Positions 35,389 through 45,032 of a stretch of DNA of 64,000 nt are shown here, piece by piece (the first letter of the stretch is position 1; the number at the start of each line of letters is the position of its first letter). The DNA comes from Bathymodiolus brooksi. Lineage: Eukaryota; Mollusca; Bivalvia; Mytilida; Modiolidae. The DNA lies in contig OY804578.1 of NCBI GenBank assembly GCA_963680875.1, positions 100,345,689-100,409,688 on the forward strand. The letters run 5' to 3'. The position numbers and the translations under genes were made by a program. The notes under the pieces are model-generated. The model ran no database searches, was not told where the DNA came from, and saw only the letters and a program-made list of their open reading frames with translations.

Positions 35389-35566
35389 AATGAATACAAT
35401 TCATTTTCAAATCCTTTATAAAGGTATGTCGGCAAATATAAAAAGTTTTCCCATACATGGTTTGTTGTTTTAAAATTTTCTCAAATAACAAGAAAAGTTT
35501 GCATCTGACAGCTTGTGGTAAGCTCGGATAAAAATAACTCATATGAAGCCATTTCGTGTGTGATAA

Positions 35567-36820
35567 TGTTGCCGTTTAGCCCCCTTAAACCGAATTTAGA
35601 AAGCTGAAACAGGAACAATAATGTGCATGGATCCTTTGAAGTGGCTATAGGTTGATAAATAAGAATATAAGTCAGGATAAGTTGAATTCTACTTTATGTA
35701 GATATATATTAGATAGTAATATACTAAATAATTATTACACATTAATATTTGTTGAACCAATAAGTACTGTAATCCCTCTAAACATATGAAGGCTGATTTG
35801 TACAAAATTGGATGAAGGCTGATTTGTACAAAATTGGATGAAGGCTGATTTCAGCCTTCAGCCTTTAGAAATATTTATTAAGTAATTTAAGCACAAAGTT
35901 TAATTCTACTTTATGTATATATATTAGATAGTAATATACTATAATTATTGCACATTAATATTTGTTGAACAAATAAGTACTGTAATCCCTCTAAACATAT
36001 GAAGGCTGATTTGTACAAATTTGGATGAAGGCTGATTTGTACAAAATTGGATGAAGGCTGATTTCAGCCTTCACTGGCTTCAGCCTTTAAAAATATTTAT
36101 TAAGTAATTTAAACACAAAGTTTCTTAAACTTTGCAAAAATATGACTTTCCGTCAAACTTTACTATAGCTTTACTATATATATGCAAAATAGAGCTTAAA
36201 TAGGTTTTCAGGTCGAAGGCTGATTATTAGCGAATCAGGAAGGCTGACCTCAAGAGCACATAATCAAGCACATGGCTAATTTAAATACCGGCATCAATTT
36301 CGCCGGTTTAAACAATTACCATTCCCAACTGGTTTCTCATTTTCTCAACTCCTCTATGAGCCATGTTTATGAAGGCTGACGAAGGCTGATTTATATTGCT
36401 TTGCTAAGAAATTAACGTCTGCTCTTGAACAGCAAAGAGAAAAGATTCTGCCGAAGGCTGATCAAGACCCCTATTTATTGGTCCCACCCCCTGGTCTTAG
36501 CCAATCAAACGTCTGCTCTATAAAATAACGTCTCGCGAGAATTCCCGCCAATACACAAATACGTTAAATTATTAATGGCTGACGTAGTAAACAACAAAGT
36601 ATCTAACTGGAATGTGAGGGATTACGGATGAATAAATGCATTATACAGTTAGCAATTAAGTAATAAATACACATAATTAAATAAACAAACCTCAAATATT
36701 CACGATAACTGTCAACCAGTGGTCAAATGGTTCTGCTTGCACAAAACACGTGAAAATTCCCGAAGTATTTCAAAAAGTAAACAAACGCGATTACGAGTAA
36801 CCAACCGCAAACTCGTAACA
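35567..36820 (-). repeat. 3' LTR of the gypsy element
   Basis: Nearly identical to 54564-55793. Differences noticed: a 20-bp indel near 35647, one repeat unit, AAGAGCACATAA versus AAGAGCAGATAA, ATACCGGC versus ATATCGGC, and AGTAACCAACCGC versus AGTAACCGC. Contains eleven copies of GAAGGCTGA. Confidence 0.95.
36515..36551 (-). promoter_or_regulatory. candidate LTR core promoter (E2F-like, TCTCGCGAGA, TATA)
   Basis: On the element's strand: TTGGCGGGAA (E2F consensus), TCTCGCGAGA (36531-36540), then TATTTTATAG. An inverted CCAAT (GATTGGCT) lies further down. Same block at about 55492-55528 in the other LTR. Confidence 0.5.
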
Positions 36821-36835
36821 TAGCCCCCCTTCCCA
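36821..36835 (-). promoter_or_regulatory. polypurine tract
   Basis: On the minus strand GGGAAGGGGGGCTA directly precedes the TGTTACGAG start of the 3' LTR; expected primer site for plus-strand DNA synthesis. Confidence 0.85.
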
Positions 36836-37168
36836 TAAGCATTTGTCCCCGAATGCTCATATAGCATATTTGCTAATGAAATACAATAAAAACGTGATAA
36901 AGTTGACAGTTAACTTTAAACATTTTACCATTAAAATATAACATTTTAAAATAACTTCCTATCTAGAGGAAAATATTCAAATTGAATTTAAAATTCAATC
37001 TTAAACTGTAACACGTATAAATATTAGATTCAATAATACACAATACAAATGTATAACACAACCAGCTACTATATGGAATAAACAACTAAATATAGAACAG
37101 TAAAACCTGAGAAAAGAAAAGAGAACTTTTATCAGCCTTAAATTATAGACATCATAAGCTTTTCCAAG
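36836..37168 (-). other. 3' internal region of the gypsy element
   Basis: Lies between the polypurine tract and the foldback. One minus-strand frame is open for about 80 codons across the foldback insertion site when the insert and one TSD are ignored, but it has no motif I can name. No envelope gene seen. Confidence 0.5.
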
Positions 37169-37176
37169 GTAATACT

Positions 37177-38113
37177 CACAGGGGCTAGGTGCGTCCGTAA
37201 AAAAACCCCAAAAAACTATATAATACTACAAGGGGGCGATCTCGCATGCTTCCATTTTTTAAGTCGTCGTGTTAAATTGATCGTAACTTCGGAACGCCTT
37301 AATATTTTCAAAAAATGTTTCCACCAGTCGAAAGTCAAGTAATTTTCCTTTCCAAAGAGACCCCAATTGTTAGTGTAGGCCTCCGAACTGCTGAGGTATC
37401 ATACACGAACCAAAACAAAACGGCGTGAAAATCAGAAGTCGTACAAACGCTGGGATGACCACTTCCCATCTGTGTACATACTTTCCCATGCGTAAACGAG
37501 TCATTTTGACTAGCTAAATACTTTCATCCATTCAAATTATGATAAAATTTCTTACCTTACGCCAATTTATATGTCCTTTAAGTCTGTTTTTGAAAGAAAT
37601 CCCATTTGCATCCTTGATAAACGCCATAGACGTGAAAATTGAGAGAGTTCTAACGTGCTTTTTGATTGGCTGAACAATCTCAAATGGGATTTCTTTCAAA
37701 AACAGACTTAAAGGACATATAAATTGGCGTAAGGTAAGAAATGTTATCATAATTTGAATGGATGAAAGTATTTAGCTAGTCAAAATGACTCGTTTACGCA
37801 TGGGAAAGTCTGTACACAGATGGGAAGTGGTCATCCCAGCGTTTGTACGACTTCGGATTTTCACGCCGTTTTGTTTTGGTTCGTGTATGATACCTCAGCA
37901 GTTCGGAGGCCTACACTAACAATTGGGGTCTCTTTGGAAAGGAAAATTACTTGACTTTCGACTGGTGGAAACATATTTTGAAAATATTAAGGCGTTCCGA
38001 AGTTACGATCAATTTAACACGACGACTTAAAAAAATGGAAGCATGCGAGTTCGCCCCCTTGTAGTATTATATAGTTTTTTGTTGTTTTTTTTCGGACGCA
38101 CCTAGCCCCTGTG
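37177..38113. mobile_element. 937-bp foldback element, 8-bp TSD (hAT-like MITE)
   Basis: Ends CACAGGGGCTAGGTGCGTCC and its exact complement; arms of about 430 bp (37177-37607 and 37681-38113) are nearly identical around a roughly 70-bp spacer. Flanked by GTAATACT on both sides (37169-37176, 38114-38121). Eight-bp duplications and the CA(C)AGGGG start suggest the hAT superfamily. No transposase. Confidence 0.9.
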
Positions 38114-38121
38114 GTAATACT

Positions 38122-38310
38122 GTGCTTTGTAGCATACAATTTCAACAAATTCATCATATTAGCAATCCAAGAATGACATGTAAAATCTCTAATTTATCAG
38201 ATAAATTATTTGCATAATCAGATATCATTCCTGAATTGGAATCATTCCCAGATAATCTACCCAACAACAAATCTACAGGCAAATTTAATTCTCTTCCAAA
38301 CATCATAGAA
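38122..38310 (-). CDS. gypsy integrase, C-terminal segment cut off by an insertion
   Basis: The minus strand encodes a segment around MMFGRELNLPVDLLLG, the conserved stretch that follows the integrase catalytic core in Ty3/gypsy elements. It is separated from the core (46670-47464) by the 8.36-kb insert; the codons on both sides of the insert join in frame. Confidence 0.8.
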
Positions 38311-38844
38311 TGGAGACCATTCACCCATTCCCCCCCCCCCTCCCCCCCCCCCCCCCCCAGGTGGCGTCGCTGTACCAACGGTGGTTAGGAAAACGTTTGT
38401 TTTCCGATAAACGCTTGTGACCAATGTAATCAAATGGCAATACCTACGTGGTGTCCTTGATCTGAAGCGTTGCGTAATATGACGGTAGGCACAGTCTATA
38501 GAGAGGACGGAAGTGAACATAATAGATTTTAATTTGATATTTCCAATACCTTTTTTTCTAGTTTATTTCACAGTGACCGGTAACAATCATAGCCTATAGG
38601 GCCCAATGCCTGCAATGGCAATGTAAAATTGCATGTACGTGTTGTTTTTTTTGTTTTTTTTTACCTCATTTGGTGTCTAATGACGTAAAATTGCACACGA
38701 ATTTATTTTTACTTCATTTGTTCTCTAATGACATAAAATTGCATACGAGTTTTCAGACTAAATTGAACCAGATTGAAAATTGTACACGTATTTTTTCACA
38801 CTGTATAGGGTCTAACCATGTAAAGGAGTGAGTATGATAAGGGT

Positions 38845-38926
38845 CATCTTCGCTAGCCAAGGGTTACGATTCGGGTCCCCCGTCTCAGAAGGGGGACCCG
38901 AATCGTAACTCTTGGCTAGCGAAGAT
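38845..38926. repeat. 36-bp-arm hairpin
   Basis: CATCTTCGCTAGCCAAG, GTTACGATTCGGGTCCCC and the inverted arm after a 9-base loop; one mismatch. Probably a small MITE; TSD not determined. Confidence 0.85.
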
Positions 38927-39740
38927 GGATAAGGGTAGATTTTGGCCCAATCTCAGAAACTGTTTATATAGATATAATATTAAACACAATCATTGAAAGG
39001 TAAGAACAATATTTTTTTTTATTTCACTTTGTCCTTTGTTGCTTAGCAACGTAAATGAAGGAGGGTCCAATTAATCATTGGAAATTCAAATATGGTGGTG
39101 TTATATTACATATCGTGCATAGTCTTTTCGACAAAATGTTGTATTCTGTGTATGTACACTCTAAAAATAATATTCCAATTCTCTATGGTAGCATATAGTA
39201 TTTTTGTGTAGTTTTGTCACCCTAGCAACGGTTTTGTAAACATTAAATTAGCCTATATTATTACAATTAATGGTTGAATTTTGACATCTACGATCTTTTG
39301 ACTTGATATTTGATTAAGCGGTACATTTTTGTCAAGCTATACACACTACAGCTGTCATTTCATATTTCAAAAATACATTTTGATATTTTTATTCATAGTT
39401 ATGCCCCGTCCATAGCAACAGGTTTCCCTATGCACAGTATTTTCCTGTAGATCTCATGGACCTTTTATTTAATCAAGAAAAAAAAATTCTACAACAGCAC
39501 CTTAGCAGATCTAGAGACATCTTATCATTTACTAACCAGTATATATTATAAGAATTCCTTAAACCTTACAATGTCCCTAGTAACCAAATATTATCCCTAG
39601 CAACCGCAGAAACTCGTCAATGCTGAGCTCTGTAAATTGCTTTTTTTAAATCTTTTTATAACCGAATGTTGATCTTTTAATTTTTTAAATCATGAGAGGA
39701 AATGTCAAAGGAGAGAATATAATCCATGTTGAATAATTAA

Positions 39741-40294
39741 GAAATAAATCATGGAAGCCAGAATGTGTTGGGAGTTTTAACACGGATTGGCGGATATTAT
39801 ACCTTATTAGTCTCGAGATGTTATATATCCCGTTTTAAAGGGCAGTGGTTTTGATAAAAGGTGAGCCGAACCTTTTAACAAAACCACTGCCCTTTAAAAC
39901 GGGATATATAACATCTAGAGACTGATAACATTTTAATCTGAATGTTCCAACATTAATAAGCATGTCCTAATTATAGGAAAAACATAAATACGTGTATCTT
40001 TGGACAAAGATCACAGAGAGCGATTATTGATTTTCTGTCATCTTGTGAAATGTGTGTCGTCTATGCACAATGTAAATGGACAGCACATAGGTGAGAGTGA
40101 TTATTGATTTTCTGTCACCGCACGGCTTCCCTCAAGTTTTAAAAGTACCTTTTTAGCCAATCAAAATTCTACTTGCCACGAGAACATCAGAGAATAGTAT
40201 TTTATCCCGAGCCAGAAGCGAGGGATAAAATTTACTAATATCCGCCAATCCATGTTAAAACTCAAAACACATTCTGGCTTCCATGATTTATTTC
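39741..40294. mobile_element. foldback element with an inner 50-bp-arm palindrome
   Basis: Outer arms GAAATAAATCATGGAAGCCA and TAACACGGATTGGCGGATAT with inverted copies at the right end. Inside, 39811-39922 is a second palindrome (GTTATATATCCCGTTTTAAA, GGGCAGTGGTTTTG). No clear target duplication. Confidence 0.7.
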
Positions 40295-40912
40295 GATTCT
40301 GATATATCTAAGGGTACAAATACGGTAGTATACTTTGATTGGAAGACGGTAATTTATATTTACGGTATCTTCAAACTTTTTTTGTTGAGAAAAGTAAAAC
40401 GTGATAGATTATATAAATAGAATGCTTGGTAATACTGTATTATCGATCATGGCCCATTAAAGTAAAATCATACCACTAAAATTCCAAGTAATACTACACA
40501 TTTAGCACGGACTCATAAACGATAGACTATATCAATGAAATTCTTAGTAAGGATAACAAAGGGACCATTATAAACAAAACACCGAATATGTAAATCAAAC
40601 CTGACATCCGTGTACTATGTTAAAACATGCACGTTATATCGTTATATGTACTGTATTAAATGAATTATGAATTATCAAATATATTGTTTGTTTTTCCATA
40701 CTTTATTGTAATAAGTAAGAATAAAATATTGATCTCACGATGTTAATTGTTATCGGCAGTCATGTGTGTTAAACCATTACGCTACCGCAACGTTAATATT
40801 ATGACTTTTGACAAGATTTTATTGATAACACTCAGACACATAAATGTGTTACATGAGGACATAACATATATACAGTGTTACATGGCGAAATGATCATATA
40901 TTATCAAAAACA

Positions 40913-42103
40913 TTAAAACATACCAGCAATTTTCTTTATGAACAATGATAACCTTTTATAAACTTCTACATTACAAAAAGATAGGAGACCATTCATTTTA
41001 ACAATACTAGGATAAGTAACATAATACCTAGGTAAATATATACGTCTCATGTTTACTAAATATTCATTACAACAAACAAATAACAAGTGGAACTCATCAC
41101 CAATTGATTGTCCACACAAAGTACAAAACCTCTCATCTTTAGGAATATTATACCACCGCCCAGTTTCTATTGGAATTCGTAAATTTGACGCCCTTAATTT
41201 TGTCATCCAAATTCTAGTTTTCTCGTTTAATCTCACTAAATAATTTTCTAATCCAAAGTCTTTTTTGAAAGAGCCATAAAATTGTCCTCGAGATGAATTT
41301 TCAATGTCATTATACCATGAACTGACAAACTGATCTGTTAAAATTTGGTTAAGATATGCTTTATCACAATATCCAATCTGATTTATAACAATATATCCTA
41401 AGCCAGCTCTATTTAATATAGATTCTATATAATTAATCCACTTGAAATTATTCTGACCCTGATTTTTTAAACATAACATCAACCTGTATAAGGAACTACT
41501 CAATTTTGTTTCGTTATTCACAAGTTTACACCAATATGAAATCATACGAAGTTTTACTCGAATTTCCAAAGGAAATCTACCTAATTCCCCATAAACGATA
41601 AAATTTGGAGTAGTATTTCTAACTTTTAAAATTCGTTTACAAAATTTAAGATGAATCTGTTCTAATATTTTTAAATTCTCATATCTCCAAACTTCAGAAC
41701 CATATAAAAGTATTGGTTCAATCATAGAATCAAACAATTTTAATTGTAAGTCGACAGGTATGCTTTCGTTCCTGATAGTCTTATAAATAAAATGTAGGGA
41801 CCTTTGAGCCTGATCTACAAGTTTCTTTTTTGTATCAAAAAAGGTACCATTATATTTAAAAATAATACCTAGATATGAAAATTTTTCTACAACTTCTAAC
41901 TGTTTGTCTTGTAATATAAATGAATAATTAAGATTCTTCTTTTTGCTAAAAACCATAACCTTTGTTTTGTTAATATTTACATCCAATTTCCACAAATCAC
42001 AATACAACTGAAAGATATTTAGCGATTGTTGCATACCCTCCTTTGTTTCAGACATTAAAACAGTGTCATCAGCATATAATATGATAAATAATTCAAACAA
42101 CAT
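40913..42103 (-). CDS. LINE ORF2, 3' part: RT palm and C-terminal zinc finger
   Basis: Begins just before the RT catalytic motif ILYADDTVLMSE; later the thumb-like FSYLGIIFKYNGTFFDTKKK and MIEPILLYGSEVWRYEN motifs, and near the end a CTLCGQ...H...C zinc-finger-like motif typical of this ORF2 type. In frame with 42825-42228 except for a 14-bp duplication at 42214-42241, so it was one ORF. Confidence 0.88.
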   Translation of the reverse strand: MLFELFIILYADDTVLMSETKEGMQQSLNIFQLYCDLWKLDVNINKTKVMVFSKKKNLNYSFILQDKQLEVVEKFSYLGIIFKYNGTFFDTKKKLVDQAQRSLHFIYKTIRNESIPVDLQLKLFDSMIEPILLYGSEVWRYENLKILEQIHLKFCKRILKVRNTTPNFIVYGELGRFPLEIRVKLRMISYWCKLVNNETKLSSSLYRLMLCLKNQGQNNFKWINYIESILNRAGLGYIVINQIGYCDKAYLNQILTDQFVSSWYNDIENSSRGQFYGSFKKDFGLENYLVRLNEKTRIWMTKLRASNLRIPIETGRWYNIPKDERFCTLCGQSIGDEFHLLFVCCNEYLVNMRRIYLPRYYVTYPSIVKMNGLLSFCNVEVYKRLSLFIKKIAGMF

Positions 42104-42183
42104 ATGTAATTCATTATAAAACCGTTCTTTTAGCTTTTCTAAAGGAACACCATCTAAAGTCTTAAAGTAGTCTTCTAAATCAT

Positions 42184-42825
42184 TTAGAAAAACTGAGAAT
42201 AAAAAAGGTGATAAATTTTCACCTTGTAATTTTCACCTTGTCTTACACCTGTAAGACAAGGGAAAAAATCAGACTGACATTCTTTATACTTAACACAAGA
42301 TTTAATACCCTGGTACATATTAAATATTACTTTAAAACACTTTCCTTTAATATTACTAAATTGAAGTTTTTTCCACAGGTCAGGTCTACTGACCGTATCA
42401 AAAGCCTTCCGAAAGTCTATGAAGGTACAAAATAGTTTCTTTCCGAAAGAAAAATACAACTCTATGAGGACATGTAGTACAAAAATATTGTCTATTGTAG
42501 AGTATCCTTTTCGAAAGCCCGCTTGATTTTCGTGTACAAGTGTGACCTCATTTGCAAAAAAATTGAGTCTAGTGTTAACAATGGATGTAAACAATTTACC
42601 TAAGCAACTAATTAACGTTATAGCTCTAAAATTGTCTGGATCTGTTGGACATCCTTTGTTTTTATAAACTGGTATAATTATTCCAGTTGTCCAAGTTTCT
42701 GGTATAATACCTGTATCAAGAACAACATTAAACAATTTGGTATAAATAGATACTAAAAACGGCGGAGAATTTTTTAAAAATTCATTAATTAATTTGTCAC
42801 TACCCGGCGCTTTATTATTTTTCAA
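42184..42825 (-). CDS. LINE ORF2, RT finger part, frameshifted at its 3' end
   Basis: Contains NNKAPGSDKLINEFLK, FRAITLISCLGKLFTSIVNT, HENQAGFRKGYSTIDN, TFIDFRKAFDTVSR and GVRQGEN, the ordered RT motifs of non-LTR elements. After GVRQGEN the frame is lost because of the 14-bp tandem duplication. The start given is a TTG-like codon after the deletion; no true start is present. Confidence 0.85.
   Translation of the reverse strand: MKNNKAPGSDKLINEFLKNSPPFLVSIYTKLFNVVLDTGIIPETWTTGIIIPVYKNKGCPTDPDNFRAITLISCLGKLFTSIVNTRLNFFANEVTLVHENQAGFRKGYSTIDNIFVLHVLIELYFSFGKKLFCTFIDFRKAFDTVSRPDLWKKLQFSNIKGKCFKVIFNMYQGIKSCVKYKECQSDFFPCLTGVRQGENYKVKIYHLFYSQFF
42214..42241. repeat. 14-bp tandem duplication that breaks the LINE RT frame
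   Basis: AATTTTCACCTTGT twice in a row. The two RT segments are in the same frame when one copy is skipped (distance check in multiples of three holds on both sides). Confidence 0.92.
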
Positions 42826-42886
42826 ACCTTTTATTAAGTTTATTTACATTTAAATTTGAATGTCTACGATTGTCTGATGTGTTGTC

Positions 42887-44077
42887 CTAGCTATGCCTGG
42901 CGTTTGCTGGATTTGGACGCTCAACACGGGTTTCATCGTACGGACGACCATTTACAAAAATCTGGTCATATACCAATGATGCGCGCATACCACGTCTCTG
43001 GAGCTCCTTCATTTTCGGATAAAGGTTTTGTCGCCGATTTATAATTTCCGTCGGATACTGCTGGTTAACTGTATAACGAGTCTTTTCCTTAAGTTTCACG
43101 GGTACAACTTTCCTTACACGTTCGTGGTCTTTGTAGTGCGTAAAGCGGGCAATAATATTGCGGGGTTTGCCATCATTCCTTTTCCTTAAACGGTGCACGT
43201 TTTGGAAGTTAATTTGATCTGCATCAGGTATCTCAAGTTCAGTTTTAATAAACTCCTTTAAAACAGCTTCAGTTTCTTCCTCATAATCAAGTGCTGTCTG
43301 CTCTATTCCACCAAAAATTAAATTATACTTCATAGTATGAGTTTGCATTTTCAAGTGATCCTCTCTTATTTGGTTTTTTTCTGTTTCAATATTTTGGGCG
43401 TAATTTTCAAGTAAAGTCATCCTGTCGGCAATTTCATGATGATGTGTTTCTTCTTTGTCTAAAATTTCAGAGTGCACTTTTTGGGTAGTTTTTACATTTT
43501 CAATTTCTTGATAAATGTTTGTTATACTTTTCTCGATTTTATCAAACCATTCATCAATTTTTTGGTCAAGTTTTGAGAGTTTTTCACAAACTACAACATC
43601 AATGCGTTCCAACCTTTGGTTAATAATGTTTATTGTGGAAACAAGCATCTCCATAGAAATATTTGGACGAGCATTATCATGTGGGTAAGGATACGTAGGT
43701 AACGTAGGTAAAGGAGCAGACTGTGACGGCAGAGGTTGATATCCAGGGGGATGAAGTACTGGAACGGGAACAGATACAGGACTAGTGTTAGAGTTAAGAA
43801 TCGGTGGTGCCTGTTGGTTCAAAACTGGATTGATACAATCAAATGTCTGATTCATATTATTCATAGGATTTTGTTGATAAGGCCCTGCTAACGGTAATCT
43901 CTGACATGTGTTCATTGGAGTACTAGTATATAAAGTTTCATGAGCTTGGTTTAACAAATTTGAAAAACTTTGTTGTTGTTGTTGATTGGGCGACGCCATA
44001 TTTGCTATTGTTTTGGTCGGTGGAGTCAAACCTGTTGTACTGTTATTACTCCTATTCCTCTTATTATTTTTCCCCAT
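42887..44077 (-). CDS. LINE ORF1 protein, 396 aa, L1-type RRM fold
   Basis: Starts MGKNNKRNRSNNSTTG, then a Gln/Pro-rich segment, a coiled-coil region (about residues 150-250, KLDQKIDEWFDKIEKSI) and a C-terminal RRM-like domain (YNLIFGGIEQ, VHRLRKRNDGKPRNIIARF, then RQNLYPKMKELQRRGM). This is the layout of trimeric RNA-chaperone ORF1 proteins. Open throughout. Confidence 0.85.
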   Translation of the reverse strand: MGKNNKRNRSNNSTTGLTPPTKTIANMASPNQQQQQSFSNLLNQAHETLYTSTPMNTCQRLPLAGPYQQNPMNNMNQTFDCINPVLNQQAPPILNSNTSPVSVPVPVLHPPGYQPLPSQSAPLPTLPTYPYPHDNARPNISMEMLVSTINIINQRLERIDVVVCEKLSKLDQKIDEWFDKIEKSITNIYQEIENVKTTQKVHSEILDKEETHHHEIADRMTLLENYAQNIETEKNQIREDHLKMQTHTMKYNLIFGGIEQTALDYEEETEAVLKEFIKTELEIPDADQINFQNVHRLRKRNDGKPRNIIARFTHYKDHERVRKVVPVKLKEKTRYTVNQQYPTEIINRRQNLYPKMKELQRRGMRASLVYDQIFVNGRPYDETRVERPNPANARHS

Positions 44078-44220
44078 TTAACTGTTGAATATGAAAAATG
44101 TTCTTTTCCGTAACAATATTCACAAAAGTTCAAGCACATTTTCATCTAAAACATACTTAAATTGAGAATTCCTTAGGACCTACACAAACACTGTCTTACT
44201 CATTCCGCCATCTTTCTACT

Positions 44221-45032
44221 CCTTATGCAAGAAGAGTTTTGAGATCCCCAAGCGCAAGGGCAGGCAATACAATGGCCAAAAGAAAAAGGACAATCACTGA
44301 TCTACAAAACACTACACAGAAAACTAATCATTTCCACCACAGCGATATATTTTTTCACAGGAAACAAAAATAAGATTTTTATTTTTTGGACATAAAAAAA
44401 ATCAGTAATTTCCCTTCAAATTTTATCATAAATTTCTCGTTGAGAACTGTAGGGCCGGATTAATGATATTTTTGCATCTTTCGTGTCAATTTATTTTGTT
44501 TCTTTAAAATTTCACCACATAATTAATATATTTTTTTTTCAGAAAAAAACATCCTAAAAGTTAAATGGTCGTCCCCTTAATGACATGAATGTGTGTCTCG
44601 GCCGCGTCCATGCAGCTTCGTATACTACCAACCGCATCGGTGGCGTAATGGTTAGAGTGCTCGCCTCGAGTGTGGTAGATCGTGTGTTCGAGCCCCGGTC
44701 GGGTCATACCAAAGACTATACAAATTGATATTTGTTGCTTCTCTGGTAAGCACGCAGCATTAAGGAGAAAGAGCAAAGACTGGTCGGCTCGGAATCAGGA
44801 TAATGTGTCCAAGTGGGGCGACATGTCTATCCGCGGACTGTTGTTTTAGTGAGCTAGCACTATAAAAATCCAACTCAGTGTGTTGGTCTAGTACAAAGCG
44901 GACCTCATCATCATCTCATTGAAAATTAACTTGTTCTCGCCATGATATAGCTCAAAAATTGCCGAATTGGCGTTAAGCAACAACAATCACTCGTATAATA
45001 CGTGTCCGGATTTCAAGAACCTTATGCAAGAA
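44221..45032. mobile_element. 786-bp insertion flanked by a 13-bp direct repeat, ending in SINE-B
   Basis: CCTTATGCAAGAA occurs at 44221-44233 and 45020-45032. Between them is a block also seen at about 7337-7400 (AATGGCCAAAAGAAA, GATCTACAAAACACT) and then a SINE-B copy. Either one chimeric retroposon or a chance arrangement. Confidence 0.55.
44629..44995 (+). repeat. tRNA-derived SINE-B copy
   Basis: Head CCGCATCGGTGGCGTAATGG, B box GTTCGAGCCCCGGTCGGGTC, body GTGTGTTGGTCTAGTACAAA, tail CTCGCCATGATATAGCTC and GGCGTTAAGCAACAACAATC. The best-preserved copy in the window. Confidence 0.85.

Larger units (their letters stand above)
32341..35480 (-). pseudogene. MULE/FLYWCH-type transposase gene remnant, catalytic core missing
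   Basis: Minus-strand exons: about 35480-35402 joined to 34468-34334 (split by a retroposon), 34086-33947, 33419-33276, 32660-32374. Splice sites are canonical and phases fit between the first three. The first two exons form a PHD-like zinc finger (CESCFRWQHRLC, then FHCNDC). Exon 3 is an acidic linker (STEDVAMEDDPEETADEPP). The last exon starts GWHRCFNGKAVCTQLHFYRI, which resembles the C-terminal end of MULE-domain transposases that also carry FLYWCH fingers. The FLYWCH and DDE-type MULE domain expected between exons 3 and 4 (several hundred codons) is absent: only about 620 bp of non-coding sequence lies there. After residue 70 or so the last exon reads better in another frame (acidic end DSDSDSGSDAE), suggesting a frameshift. 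Family call is from memory of mollusc proteins and is moderate. Confidence 0.55.
40810..44216 (-). mobile_element. LINE (non-LTR retrotransposon) lacking the endonuclease region
   Basis: Minus-strand order: 5' end near 44216 (GATGGCGGAATGAG), ORF1 (44077-42887), reverse transcriptase (42825-42184, then 42103-40913), and a 3' end with AATAAAATCTTG near 40818. Only about 60 nt separate the ORF1 stop from the first RT motif, so the apurinic-type endonuclease domain expected at the ORF2 N-terminus is deleted. Clade uncertain (CR1/L2-like group). TSD not found. Confidence 0.85.

Noticed and set aside
36836..37168. Envelope-like gene in the gypsy 3' region
   Set aside because: An open frame exists across the foldback site, but no signal peptide, cleavage site or fusion motif is visible.
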